Part shown: positions 24,098 to 32,380 of the stretch, in pieces
Position numbering within the stretch: position 1 is the first letter of the stretch
Layout: every line of letters begins with the position of its first letter
Origin: Candidatus Elulimicrobium sp.
GTDB lineage: Bacteria; Patescibacteriota; Minisyncoccia; Moranbacterales; UBA9337
NCBI GenBank assembly: GCA_020722485.1
Contig: DYKS01000003.1
Location: 1-39,904, forward strand
DNA: 39,904 bases
Reading direction: 5' to 3'
Made by a program: the position numbers and the translations under genes
Notes under the pieces: generated by a model
What the model saw: the letters and a program-made list of their open reading frames with translations, nothing else
Databases searched by the model: none
Told to the model about the DNA's origin: nothing

Positions 24098-24958
24098 ATG
24101 CGTATCTGTATAATTACGGACAATAAAAATTCTTATTCCTCGAAAAAATTTTTCAAGGAAGCAACTGCCAAAAATATTAAGGTTGATTTTATATTATGGA
24201 AAAGTATTTTTTTGGACGAGAAAGGTGTTATTTTTGGCGGTGATATTCCCCTGAATGAATTTGACGGAGTAATTCTGCGCAGCTCCAAGAAATTATCGGT
24301 GCCTAATATAGTAATTGTGGAATATTGCAAAGCCAATAATATCCGTCTTTTGAATAAAGATTTTTATTTTCGTTATCAATCAACAAATAAGTTACGGCAG
24401 TATTTAATTTTTAAGACAAAAGAGATACCTTGTTTGGAAACTTTTTATGGAGAGAAAGTAAGCTATTCTTTTTTAAAAAGAAGGATTGGATTGCCGTTTG
24501 TTGCCAAATCCATAAATGGCAGTTTGGGTAAGCAAATTTTTAAAATAAAAAACAGACAAGAATTTAAGAATTTCATTCGACAGCAAAAAGTTAAAAAACA
24601 GTTGTATATATTTCAAAAATTTTATTCCGGCGCCACTGATTATCGTGTTTTCATTGTCGGTAAAAAAATTTTTGGTCCGGTCAAGAGAATCGCTCCACTC
24701 GGAAAGTGGAAAACAAACGAAGTTGGTTCCGCGCATAAACGCTGTGAAAAAGAAAAACGTGTGCTTAATTTAGCAAAAAAAATTGCCCAAAAAACCAAAA
24801 TAGAATTTGCCGGTTTAGATATTTTGATTGATGCTGAAGGTCAGCCACGGATTATTGAAATGAACACTATGGGTGTTTTTAGGGTTTTTGATACTGTTTA
24901 TCCGGAAATCGATATCGCCAAAAAAACTATTGAGCTTATGGTAAATACAATGAAATAA
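24098..24958 (+). CDS. RimK-family ATP-grasp ligase (third of three)
   Basis: A 286-aa protein. The pre-ATP-grasp region includes FDGVILRSS. The core has LPFVAKSINGSLGKQIF, an IFQKFYSGATDYRVFIVG strand-turn-strand, FAGLDILID, and metal-ligand RIIEMNTMGVFR (E254, N256), closest by eye to RimK/LysX-type ligases. An upstream in-frame start at 24065 would overlap the preceding gene by 26 bp; the ATG at 24098 gives the expected MRICIITDN beta-strand start. It ends the cluster, and a class A PBP with its own promoter follows after 131 bp. Confidence 0.85.
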   Translation: MRICIITDNKNSYSSKKFFKEATAKNIKVDFILWKSIFLDEKGVIFGGDIPLNEFDGVILRSSKKLSVPNIVIVEYCKANNIRLLNKDFYFRYQSTNKLRQYLIFKTKEIPCLETFYGEKVSYSFLKRRIGLPFVAKSINGSLGKQIFKIKNRQEFKNFIRQQKVKKQLYIFQKFYSGATDYRVFIVGKKIFGPVKRIAPLGKWKTNEVGSAHKRCEKEKRVLNLAKKIAQKTKIEFAGLDILIDAEGQPRIIEMNTMGVFRVFDTVYPEIDIAKKTIELMVNTMK

Positions 24959-25034
24959 TTTATAGTGTTAAGATTAAAATTTTTTAAAAAAATTGTTTTA
25001 TAAAAGTAGATATTTTATTTAATATTGCGCATAC

Positions 25035-25063
25035 TGTAATCGCTTTTAAAAAAGACGTATAAT
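25035..25063 (+). promoter_or_regulatory. Probable promoter of the PBP gene
   Basis: A perfect TATAAT (25058-25063) lies 26 bp before the ATG at 25090. The -35 at 17-bp spacing (TGTAAT) is weak. Confidence 0.45.
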
Positions 25064-25089
25064 AAAAAATAAAAGCAGATAATCAAAAT

Positions 25090-27639
25090 ATGAGATCTAT
25101 ATTCATTTCAAATAATTTTAGAAATAATTCTTCTAATAATTGGCAGAAAACTATCGGCAAAATTATTTTATATTTTTGTATAGCCGGATTTCTTTTAGTA
25201 ATAGGTATTTTTTCTTATTATTTAAAAGATTTGCCGAGTACCGATAAAATAAACAAAAGAGTGATTGTTGAATCTACTAAAATTTACGATCGTACTGGCC
25301 AGCATCTGCTTTATGAAATACATGGCGAGGAAAAGAGAACAATTATTCCTTTTCAGGAAATTCCCGACAATATTAAATATGCTACTATTGTTTTAGAAGA
25401 TCAAGATTTTTATTCTCATCATGGAATTAAATTAGCCTCTATTTTCCGAGCCGCTTTCAAAGACTTGCTTAAAGGACAAACTGCTCAAGGAGGATCTACT
25501 ATTACCCAACAATTTGTTAAAAATTCTCTTTTAACCCGAGAAAAAACTTTTACTCGTAAAATTAAAGAGATTATTTTGGCAATTGAAATTGAATTGAAAT
25601 TTTCCAAAAATGAAATTTTAGGAATGTATTTAAATGAAATTCCTTATGGATCTAACGCTTATGGAATTGAAGCGGCGTCAAAAACTTTTTTTGACAAACA
25701 CGCAAAAGATTTAACTTTAGCTGAAGCGGCGTTATTAGCTTCTTTACCAAAAGCTCCTTCTTATTATTCTCCTTACGGATCACACACAGAACAACTTAAA
25801 AATCGTCAGGAGATAGCATTAAATATAATGTCAGAAATGAAATTAATTTCTTCAGAAGAAGCCGAAGCGGCAAAAAAAGAAGATGTTTTAAATAAAATCA
25901 AACCCAATAAAGAAAATATCAAAGCACCTCATTTTGTAATGTATGTCAAAGATGAATTAGAGTCTCGTTATGGAAGCAATTTTATAGAAGAAAACGGATT
26001 AAAAGTTTATACCACTCTGGATTGGTCAAAGCAAAAATTAGCGGAAGAAATAGTTAAAGAAGAAGCAGAAAAAAACGCTAAAAATTACAATGCTTACAAC
26101 GCTTCTTTAGTGGCAATTGATCCTAAAAATGGACAAATATTAACTATGGTAGGATCTAAAGATTATTTTCAAGAAAGTCAACCAGAAAATTGTATTCCAG
26201 GGAAAAACTGTCTTTTTGAGCCCAATGTCAATGTCGCTATCCGTGAACGGCAACCCGGATCATCTTTTAAACCTTATGTTTATTTAGCCGCTTTTTCTAA
26301 AGGATATACTCCGGAAACTATTATTTATGATACGGAAACAAATTTTGGAAGTTCTAGTGGCGAAAAAGACTATATTCCACAAAATTATAATGGCAGTTTT
26401 CGCGGTCCCGTTAAAATGAAAGAGGCGCTAGGAATGTCATTAAATATTCCTGCGGTAAAAACTCTTTATTTAGTGGGAGTAAACAATTCTATTAAATTAG
26501 CGAAAAAACTCGGCATTGGCGGGTTAAATAATCCTGAACGTTATGGACTTTCTTTGGTTTTAGGGGGAGGAGAAGTTACTCTTTTAGATCATACCGCTGC
26601 TTATTCTGTCTTGGCTAATAAGGGTATAAAACACGAAAAAACAGCTATTTTAAAAATTGAAAACAATAAAGGAGAAATTCTGGAAGAATTTAAAGAAAAA
26701 GAAGGGGAACGAGTAATTGAAGAAAAATATGTGGCAATGTTAGATCATGTTCTTTCTACTAATAAATATCGCGCTCCAGTTTTTGGAGAAAAAAATTTAT
26801 TAAGTTTTGAAAATCGTCAAGTGGCTGCTAAAACTGGAACTACTAATGAATTTAGAGATGGTTGGACAATGGGTTATACTCCATCTATCGCAGTGGGGGT
26901 ATGGGCGGGAAATAATAATAACTCTTCTATGAAAATCGGAGCGGACGGAATTTATACTGCGGGGCCGATTTGGCGTAAATTTATGGATCAAGTTTTATCT
27001 AATTATAATATTGAAGAATTTCCTAAATATGAAGAAGAAAAAGAATTAAAGCCTATTTTAATGGGAAAATTAGAAACAGAAAAAAAAATGAAAGTTTGTG
27101 AAATTTCTTCTAAAAAAGAAAAATATTGCTTAATTAACAAATATTGTCCTGACAATAAAATTAAAGAAAAAACTTTTACAGAGGCGCACAGTATCTTGTA
27201 TTATGTCGATATCAAAGACCCGCGCGGAGATATCCCGGAAAAACCTCAAAAAGATCCGCAGTTTAAAGCTTGGGAAAAAGGAGTGAAAAATTGGTATAAA
27301 AAAAATAAAAATGAAAAATATATTGTCAGTGAAGAACCATTAAAAGAATGTGAACAAGATGACTTTAATGATTATCTGCCAAATATTTCATTATTAATTT
27401 CCGGAGAAAACACTCCTTTTTTAAATATTAAAGCTGATTGTAATGCTTCTTATGGAATAAAAAAGGTGATTTTTTATGTGGATGATGAAGAAAAAAGCAC
27501 TCAAGAAAACAAACCTTATGAATTTATTTATAGCATACCCGCTGAAAAAAATAATTCCGACATCAAAGTAAAAGTCAAATTAATTGACGATATTGATAAT
27601 GAAGCCACTGATGAAAAAACTATACATATTAGTTTTTAA
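25090..27639 (+). CDS. Class A penicillin-binding protein (PBP1A family)
   Basis: An 849-aa bifunctional peptidoglycan synthase. One membrane anchor lies at about 22-45. The GT51 transglycosylase domain has EDQDFYSHHG (103-112), GGSTITQQ and the LNEIPYGSNAYG motif. The transpeptidase domain has SSFK (391-394, nucleophile S391), SLN (450-452) and KTGT (581-584). A C-terminal region (about 650-849) holds several cysteines and an Ig-like fold ending in strand-rich sequence. It polymerises and cross-links glycan at the outer face of the membrane. It points to a peptidoglycan wall in this organism. Confidence 0.95.
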   Translation: MRSIFISNNFRNNSSNNWQKTIGKIILYFCIAGFLLVIGIFSYYLKDLPSTDKINKRVIVESTKIYDRTGQHLLYEIHGEEKRTIIPFQEIPDNIKYATIVLEDQDFYSHHGIKLASIFRAAFKDLLKGQTAQGGSTITQQFVKNSLLTREKTFTRKIKEIILAIEIELKFSKNEILGMYLNEIPYGSNAYGIEAASKTFFDKHAKDLTLAEAALLASLPKAPSYYSPYGSHTEQLKNRQEIALNIMSEMKLISSEEAEAAKKEDVLNKIKPNKENIKAPHFVMYVKDELESRYGSNFIEENGLKVYTTLDWSKQKLAEEIVKEEAEKNAKNYNAYNASLVAIDPKNGQILTMVGSKDYFQESQPENCIPGKNCLFEPNVNVAIRERQPGSSFKPYVYLAAFSKGYTPETIIYDTETNFGSSSGEKDYIPQNYNGSFRGPVKMKEALGMSLNIPAVKTLYLVGVNNSIKLAKKLGIGGLNNPERYGLSLVLGGGEVTLLDHTAAYSVLANKGIKHEKTAILKIENNKGEILEEFKEKEGERVIEEKYVAMLDHVLSTNKYRAPVFGEKNLLSFENRQVAAKTGTTNEFRDGWTMGYTPSIAVGVWAGNNNNSSMKIGADGIYTAGPIWRKFMDQVLSNYNIEEFPKYEEEKELKPILMGKLETEKKMKVCEISSKKEKYCLINKYCPDNKIKEKTFTEAHSILYYVDIKDPRGDIPEKPQKDPQFKAWEKGVKNWYKKNKNEKYIVSEEPLKECEQDDFNDYLPNISLLISGENTPFLNIKADCNASYGIKKVIFYVDDEEKSTQENKPYEFIYSIPAEKNNSDIKVKVKLIDDIDNEATDEKTIHISF

Positions 27640-27654
27640 GTCTTTTTTGTGTTA

Positions 27655-27675
27655 AATATTAAAAATTTTAATATT
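27655..27675. terminator. AT-only palindrome between convergent genes
   Basis: A perfect 21-bp palindrome, AATATTAAAA-A-TTTTAATATT, lies between the PBP gene and dnaN, which converge. It could act as a weak bidirectional terminator, but having no GC pairs makes this doubtful. Confidence 0.3.
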
Positions 27676-27724
27676 CTTGATTTGTAAAAACAATAAGAAA
27701 ATTAACCATATTAAAAGCGAGTAA

Positions 27725-28870
27725 TTATTTTTTAATTGGCATCACCATATACAAAAACCCTTCCATAATTTCATTCTCTTTATCGCCGGCATTTTTAAAA
27801 ATCAATGGAGAATGCGAGTTATTCACAAAAATAACTGCCTTGTGAGTGGATAAGGAATTTAATCCATCTAAAAAATAACGGGGATTTAAATAAATATCTT
27901 GATCATCTCCGGATAAAAATTCTGCTTTTAAACGCGTTTCATTTTCCCCTGATTCGTTAGAATAAGACTTTATTATAATTTCTTTTTTTTGTATATCTAT
28001 CTTTAAATTAACCTCCCCTGATTTATTGTCCGTAAAAACACTTGCCACCTTCACCGCTTTAATTATTTCATCTCTAAAAACAAAAATTTGGGTGCTAAAT
28101 TTATTGGGAATTATTTGTTTATAATCAGGATAATTACCATTTATTAAGCGCGACATTAATAAATTTCCATTTATTTCAAAAAATACCTGACCATCTTCAA
28201 AAGCAATTTTTATTTTTTCTGTTTCTAAATCAATTAATCTTACTAGTTCCATAAATGTTGCCGCTGGAATAATATGAGATGCTATTTTTTCCTCATTAGG
28301 TGATTCTTTTCTCTCTATAATAGGTATAACCCCTTCCGATAAACGAAAACTGTCTGTGGCGGCTAAAATAAGCTTATTTTCATTTTCAGAAATATTTATC
28401 CCTGTTAATTCTATTCTATTTTGAGCAGTAGCCACTGAAACCAAAATTTTTGAAATAATTTCTTTGGTTTTTAACGCGGGAATTTCTAGGAAAAATTCAG
28501 TTTTAATCTTAGGTATTATAGGAAAATCTTCATCATTTATTCCTTTTATTTTCACTTTATAATTTCCGGATATTATTTTTAAGTCATAACCTTCTGTTTC
28601 TATTTCAATATTAGTTGTTTCACTAGGTAAATTTGCCATAAATCCAGCTAATGTTTTGGCTGGAATTGCTATTTTTCCTGATTCCTCTATTTTTACCCTT
28701 AAAGTAGAAATAATTCCTATTTCTAAATTAGTGGCAGATAATTTCAAAACACCATTATCCGCTTCCATTAAAATATTATTTAAAATAGGAAGAGAATTTT
28801 GTTTTCCTGCTATTTTATCTGTATAGTCCACTGCTTTTTTAAGGTTTTTGTAAGTGCAAGATAATTTCAT
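27725..28870 (-). CDS. dnaN: DNA polymerase III beta subunit (sliding clamp)
   Basis: A 381-aa protein that forms the dimeric ring tethering the replicative polymerase to DNA. The start MKLSCTYKNLKKAV, the NSLPILNNILMEA block, IPAKTLAGFM, the ATDSFRLSEG motif and the C-terminal YMVMPIKK (usually YL.MP(M/V)R) are characteristic. It follows dnaA in the same direction after a 269-bp spacer holding four DnaA boxes. A TATAAT on the minus strand (29009-29004) could be its own -10, but with a weak -35. Confidence 0.97.
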   Translation of the reverse strand: MKLSCTYKNLKKAVDYTDKIAGKQNSLPILNNILMEADNGVLKLSATNLEIGIISTLRVKIEESGKIAIPAKTLAGFMANLPSETTNIEIETEGYDLKIISGNYKVKIKGINDEDFPIIPKIKTEFFLEIPALKTKEIISKILVSVATAQNRIELTGINISENENKLILAATDSFRLSEGVIPIIERKESPNEEKIASHIIPAATFMELVRLIDLETEKIKIAFEDGQVFFEINGNLLMSRLINGNYPDYKQIIPNKFSTQIFVFRDEIIKAVKVASVFTDNKSGEVNLKIDIQKKEIIIKSYSNESGENETRLKAEFLSGDDQDIYLNPRYFLDGLNSLSTHKAVIFVNNSHSPLIFKNAGDKENEIMEGFLYMVMPIKK

Positions 28871-29139
28871 AAGAGTATTTATAATTACTTTTTAACATAA
28901 TTTATTATTTATTATTAAGAAATGTTTTTTTGTGGATAAATGGAAAAAACCTACTGCTTGACAAAAAATATGTATAAAAAAATGTTTATAACCTGCGTGA
29001 ATAATTATAGGATAAAAAAAGAATAAATTGTTAGTAAGAAATAAATTAAAATAAATTTTAGTTATCCACATAGTGGTTCAATATAGTATTCAACTGGTTA
29101 TCAACAGAAAATAGGGTATTATTAACAACTTATCCACAG
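28871..29139. promoter_or_regulatory. oriC: dnaA-dnaN spacer with DnaA-box cluster, candidate oriC
   Basis: Three exact DnaA boxes lie here (TGTGGATAA at 28931-28939; TTATCCACA at 29062-29070 and 29130-29138) plus one one-mismatch box (TTATCAACA at 29098-29106). The spacer is extremely AT-rich, especially 28970-29060, a plausible unwinding element. In many bacteria oriC lies between dnaA and dnaN or just upstream of dnaA. The parS region at the left end is the competing candidate. Confidence 0.6.
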
Positions 29140-30534
29140 TTAAACATTTAATTTTTTATTTAATTGTTTAAATTCAGACTCAATTTCTTTTTTTTCATAG
29201 ATAGCGCTGCTTATTTTTTTGCAAGCATACATAACAGTTGTATGATCTCTTCCACCTAAAAAATCTCCAATTTCAGGAAAAGATAATTTTAAATGATAAC
29301 GAATTAAAAACATTGCCATTTGTCTACAAAAAGCCACTTTTTTCTTTCTATTTTTATTAAAAAGGTCTTTTTCTTGTATTTCATAAAAATCTGCTACGGT
29401 TTTAATTATTTTTTGGCGGGTTAAATTTAATGAATTGTTTTGCTGTAAAAGATCTAAAAGAATTTCTTTAATATCATTTAAACTTAATTCTCTTTGATTT
29501 AACTGGGAATAAGCGATTAATTTATTTAACGCGCCCTCTAATTCTCGTACGTTTTTATTAAAGTTTTCCGCTAGGAAACGCAAATGCTCTTTCTTTATAG
29601 AAAAATTTTTTTCTGTTGCTTTTTGTTTTAAAATAGCAACGCGCGTTTCCATGTCAGGATTACTTACATCCGCAATCATTCCCCCTTCAAAACGGGAACG
29701 GAGCCTTTCTTCTAATATACTTATTTCTTTAGGGGGACGATCGCTACTTAAAACTACTTGTTTGTTTATTTGATAAAGAGCGTTGAAAATATGAAAAAAT
29801 TCAGTTTGAGTTTTTTCCTTGCCAGAAATAAATTGAATATCATCTATGATTAATAAATCGGTTTTTTTATAATGTTCTTTAAATTTATCTATTGTCCCGT
29901 TTTTTATAGAGTCAATTAAATCAGTGGTAAATGCTTCTGATGAGATGTATTTTACTACTTTTTCCGGATTTTTACGCAAAACCTCATTTCCAATGGATTG
30001 GAGGAGATGAGTTTTTCCTAATCCTACGCCACCATAAATAAATAAAGGGTTGTAAACCATACCCGGTTTTTGAGAAACAGCATAACAAGCCGCTCTAGCT
30101 AATTCATTATTTTCTCCCACTATGAAATTTTCAAAAGTATAACGAGGATTAAGATTGTTTTTTGGGTTTAATAAAGTATTTCCGGAATAAGTGGCTTGAA
30201 AATGAACTGGCGCGGAGTTTGTTTTAAAATAAGAATTATTTTTTACGCCATCAATAGTTTTCGTCACAGAAGCAGATTTTTCCTTAATATTTCCATTTAT
30301 TACGCATTTTATTTCTTTAATATCGCTTTGAAAGTTACGCAAAGAATTAAGAATTATTTTATTAAATTTGTTTTCTAGCCATTCTTTAGCAAATCCATTG
30401 GGAACACCAATAACAACCGTTCCATTTTGATTGGAAATAATATGCGTGTCCTTAAACCAAGTGACAAATTGGGCGCTAGACAAAGAAAGTTCAGCTTCAG
30501 CTAAGACGGAATTCCAAAGAGATGTATTATCCAT
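29140..30534 (-). CDS. dnaA: Chromosomal replication initiator protein DnaA
   Basis: A 464-aa AAA+ initiator that binds TTATCCACA boxes and melts the origin. Domain I (about 1-85) starts WNSVLAEAELSLSSAQFVTW. After a short linker comes the AAA+ core, with Walker A GGVGLGKT (168-175) and Walker B LLIIDD (227-232). Domain IV carries the DnaA signature GGRDHTTV (427-434). An in-frame extension to 30600 would add 22 hydrophobic residues that do not fit; the ATG at 30534 gives the conserved start and lies just downstream of a bracketed promoter. Two DnaA boxes flank that promoter, indicating autoregulation. Confidence 0.97.
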   Translation of the reverse strand: MDNTSLWNSVLAEAELSLSSAQFVTWFKDTHIISNQNGTVVIGVPNGFAKEWLENKFNKIILNSLRNFQSDIKEIKCVINGNIKEKSASVTKTIDGVKNNSYFKTNSAPVHFQATYSGNTLLNPKNNLNPRYTFENFIVGENNELARAACYAVSQKPGMVYNPLFIYGGVGLGKTHLLQSIGNEVLRKNPEKVVKYISSEAFTTDLIDSIKNGTIDKFKEHYKKTDLLIIDDIQFISGKEKTQTEFFHIFNALYQINKQVVLSSDRPPKEISILEERLRSRFEGGMIADVSNPDMETRVAILKQKATEKNFSIKKEHLRFLAENFNKNVRELEGALNKLIAYSQLNQRELSLNDIKEILLDLLQQNNSLNLTRQKIIKTVADFYEIQEKDLFNKNRKKKVAFCRQMAMFLIRYHLKLSFPEIGDFLGGRDHTTVMYACKKISSAIYEKKEIESEFKQLNKKLNV

Positions 30535-30562
30535 AATAATTGATTTATTAAGACAATTTGAT

Positions 30563-30615
30563 TGTGGATAAAGTATAGCACAAGATAAAAATAATACCAA
30601 AAAACCTGTGGATAA
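30563..30615 (-). promoter_or_regulatory. dnaA promoter bracketed by two DnaA boxes
   Basis: On the minus strand: TTGGTA (30600-30595), 17 bp, and TATACT (30577-30572), preceded by TGC as an extended -10. One exact DnaA box (30563-30571) directly abuts the -10 on the transcript side, and another (30607-30615) lies 6 bp beyond the -35. DnaA at both would clamp the promoter, a classical autorepression layout. The transcript start would be near 30565, 30 nt before the ATG. Confidence 0.75.
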
Positions 30616-30850
30616 GTATGTTAATAAATTGTAAATAACTTATATCTATTAGATTTTATCGCATTGTTTATGATTCTTGTAGGATAGAATTATTAATTAA
30701 TTTCTCTATTTGTTTATATTTCTAAATAATAATTTTTTTATACATTATTTCTTTATATTCTTTATAAACGGGAATTTAGTTTGTTTTTTATAATTCCAGT
30801 ATATTTAATTTTAATGAAGCGTTGTAATTATTTTTTGAAATTAAGATGCG
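30616..30850. other. AT-rich gene-free region upstream of dnaA
   Basis: I see no gene, RNA gene or further exact DnaA box here. Stretches of A/T only (for example 30690-30760) could belong to the origin region. It separates divergent dnaA and rpmH. Confidence 0.4.
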
Positions 30851-30855
30851 TCGCA

Positions 30856-30884
30856 TTGACCTTATTCGCTTCTCCTGATAAACT
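30856..30884 (+). promoter_or_regulatory. rpmH promoter
   Basis: TTGACC (30856-30861), 17 bp, and TAAACT (30879-30884) with an upstream TGA giving an extended -10. It is the best promoter match ahead of rpmH and would give a leader of about 50 nt. Confidence 0.65.
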
Positions 30885-30940
30885 GATTTATATGGTCTTG
30901 CGACTATTATTTTTTAAAAAACAATTTTTATAAAAATTTT

Positions 30941-31078
30941 ATGAAAAGAACATATCAACCCAAAAAAAATCGCAGAAAAAAGAGACACGGATTTTTAAAA
31001 AGAAGCAGTACCAGAGATGGAAAAAATGTTTTAACGCGCCGTCGTCGAAAAGGAAGAAAAAAACTAACAACTGTCTAG
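30941..31078 (+). CDS. rpmH: 50S ribosomal protein L34
   Basis: A 45-aa, extremely basic protein. It begins MKRTYQPKKNRRKKRHGF, continues RSSTRDGKNVLTRRRRKGRK, and ends LTTV, which is the L34 signature. It is in the usual place, upstream of yidC and divergent from dnaA. Normally rnpA lies directly after rpmH; here yidC starts only 21 bp after the stop codon, so there is no room for it. Confidence 0.97.
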   Translation: MKRTYQPKKNRRKKRHGFLKRSSTRDGKNVLTRRRRKGRKKLTTV

Positions 31079-31099
31079 AAAAAAGGGAAAAATAAAAAA

Positions 31100-31813
31100 A
31101 TGAGTTTTATTTTCAATTCTTTTGTTTATCAACCTTTGTATAATATTTTAATTTTTTTCTACAATATTTTGGGAAATGATTTTGGTGTTGCCATTATTGC
31201 TACTACATTGGTTTTGAAGGCGGTTTTTATTCCTCTTTCTAAAAAACAAATAGAGTCGCAGAAGAAACTGCAAGAATTACAGCCAGAATTGAAAAAAATT
31301 CAAGAAAAAAACAAAAACAATAAAGAAAAACAAACCAAAGAAACATTGGAGTTTTATAAAAAAAATAAAGTTAATCCTTTTTCTGGTTGTTTGCCATTGA
31401 TTTTTCAGTTGGTTTTTTTAATTGCTATTTATCGAATTATTATGAAAATTTCCGGATCAAATTTTCAAGTAGAAGCCGGATTATTATATCCGTTTATAAC
31501 CAACCCCGGTTCTATCAAGAGTTTCTTTTTAGGTTTTCTGGATATGGCTAAACCTAATTACTATCTTGCTTTTTTGGCGGCTATTGCTCAATATTGGCAA
31601 GCTCGTTCAATGATGATTGGTCAAAAAAACACATTAAACAAAACGGATAAAAAAGATTTTTCTCAAGCGATGAGTCAACAGATGATGTACTTGGGACCAG
31701 TTTTAACTTTCTTTTTCGGGATGCAATTTGCGGCGGGATTAGCGTTATATTGGTTGACATCCACTCTGTTTTCTGTTTTTCAACAAGAATATATTTTTAA
31801 AAAGAGTAAATAA
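31100..31813 (+). CDS. yidC: YidC/Oxa1-family membrane insertase
   Basis: A 237-aa protein of the short Gram-positive-like type (no large periplasmic domain) with about five membrane segments. It inserts membrane proteins alone or with SecYEG. Recognisable parts are the basic cytoplasmic coiled hairpin (about 48-85), the NPFSGCLPLIFQ block after it, and the GLALYWLTSTLFSVFQQ last helix. The conserved groove arginine appears as Lys40 in TTLVLKAVFIPLS, a charge-conserving substitution. No lipobox is apparent at the N-terminus. It follows rpmH, and jag follows after 33 bp. Confidence 0.93.
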   Translation: MSFIFNSFVYQPLYNILIFFYNILGNDFGVAIIATTLVLKAVFIPLSKKQIESQKKLQELQPELKKIQEKNKNNKEKQTKETLEFYKKNKVNPFSGCLPLIFQLVFLIAIYRIIMKISGSNFQVEAGLLYPFITNPGSIKSFFLGFLDMAKPNYYLAFLAAIAQYWQARSMMIGQKNTLNKTDKKDFSQAMSQQMMYLGPVLTFFFGMQFAAGLALYWLTSTLFSVFQQEYIFKKSK

Positions 31814-31846
31814 TAATATTATTTTTAAAGATCATTTTTTAAATTT

Positions 31847-32320
31847 ATGGAGGAAATTAAAAATTTGGAAAAAATCAAAAAAATAATAGAGAGATTATTA
31901 GATATGGCCGGTTTTCAGTGGGATGAGGTGGAAATTATAAACAATGAGGAGAATCAGGAAAATAGTGTTTTTAATATAAAAACATCTACCGATTCTAAAT
32001 TTCTCATTGGTCAATATGGAATCAATCTACAAGCATTACAACACATTGTTCGTCTTTTGATAAAAAGAGAAGTAAAAGAAAAAATTAACTTTATTTTAGA
32101 TGTCAATTCTTATAAGCAGGAAAAAAATTTCGCTATTATTCAAAAAGCTCGTTTGGCGGCCGAACAAGCCATTAAAGATAACAAGTCGGTTGTTTTGTCT
32201 CCGATGAACGCCTATGAAAGACGTGTCGTGCATTTGGAATTAAATAAAAACGAAAAAGTAACCACAGAAAGTTTAGGAGAAGGAGAGGAAAGAAAAGTGA
32301 TAGTTAAGCCGATAACTTAA
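31847..32320 (+). CDS. khpB/jag: KhpB/Jag-like RNA-binding protein (KH-R3H)
   Basis: A 157-aa protein. A KH-like domain contains the GxxG loop in FLIGQYGINLQALQHIV (about residues 48-64). The R3H domain follows, with MNAYERRVVHLEL carrying the R-x3-H pair. The N-terminal Jag_N domain of Firmicutes homologues is missing, so this is a minimal form. It is encoded immediately after yidC, the usual position. Homologues bind RNA and influence cell elongation and division in streptococci; the role in this organism is not known. Confidence 0.9.
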   Translation: MEEIKNLEKIKKIIERLLDMAGFQWDEVEIINNEENQENSVFNIKTSTDSKFLIGQYGINLQALQHIVRLLIKREVKEKINFILDVNSYKQEKNFAIIQKARLAAEQAIKDNKSVVLSPMNAYERRVVHLELNKNEKVTTESLGEGEERKVIVKPIT

Positions 32321-32333
32321 ATATTTTTGGGTA

Positions 32334-32368
32334 ATTGTCGCGCAGTGTCGGTTTTACTGCGCGGCAAT
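32334..32368 (+). promoter_or_regulatory. GC-rich hairpin before the flippase start
   Basis: Arms 32334-32346 (ATTGTCGCGCAGT) and 32356-32368 (ACTGCGCGGCAAT) pair over 13 bp (one G-U) around a 9-nt loop, 12 bp before the GTG at 32381. It is much more GC-rich than its surroundings and has no following U-run, so it is not a standard terminator. Possible roles are translational control of the flippase gene or an mRNA processing site after jag. Confidence 0.55.
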
Positions 32369-32380
32369 CGTCGCAATAAA

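Noticed and set aside
28958..28992. Plus-strand promoter from the perfect TTGACA at 28958
   Set aside because: No -10 element lies at 16-18 bp; the nearest TATA-like hexamers are at 9 and 22 bp, and no plus-strand gene follows.
30535..30600. 22-residue N-terminal extension of DnaA
   Set aside because: It would run through the dnaA promoter and DnaA box and is hydrophobic, unlike domain I; the ATG at 30534 fits.
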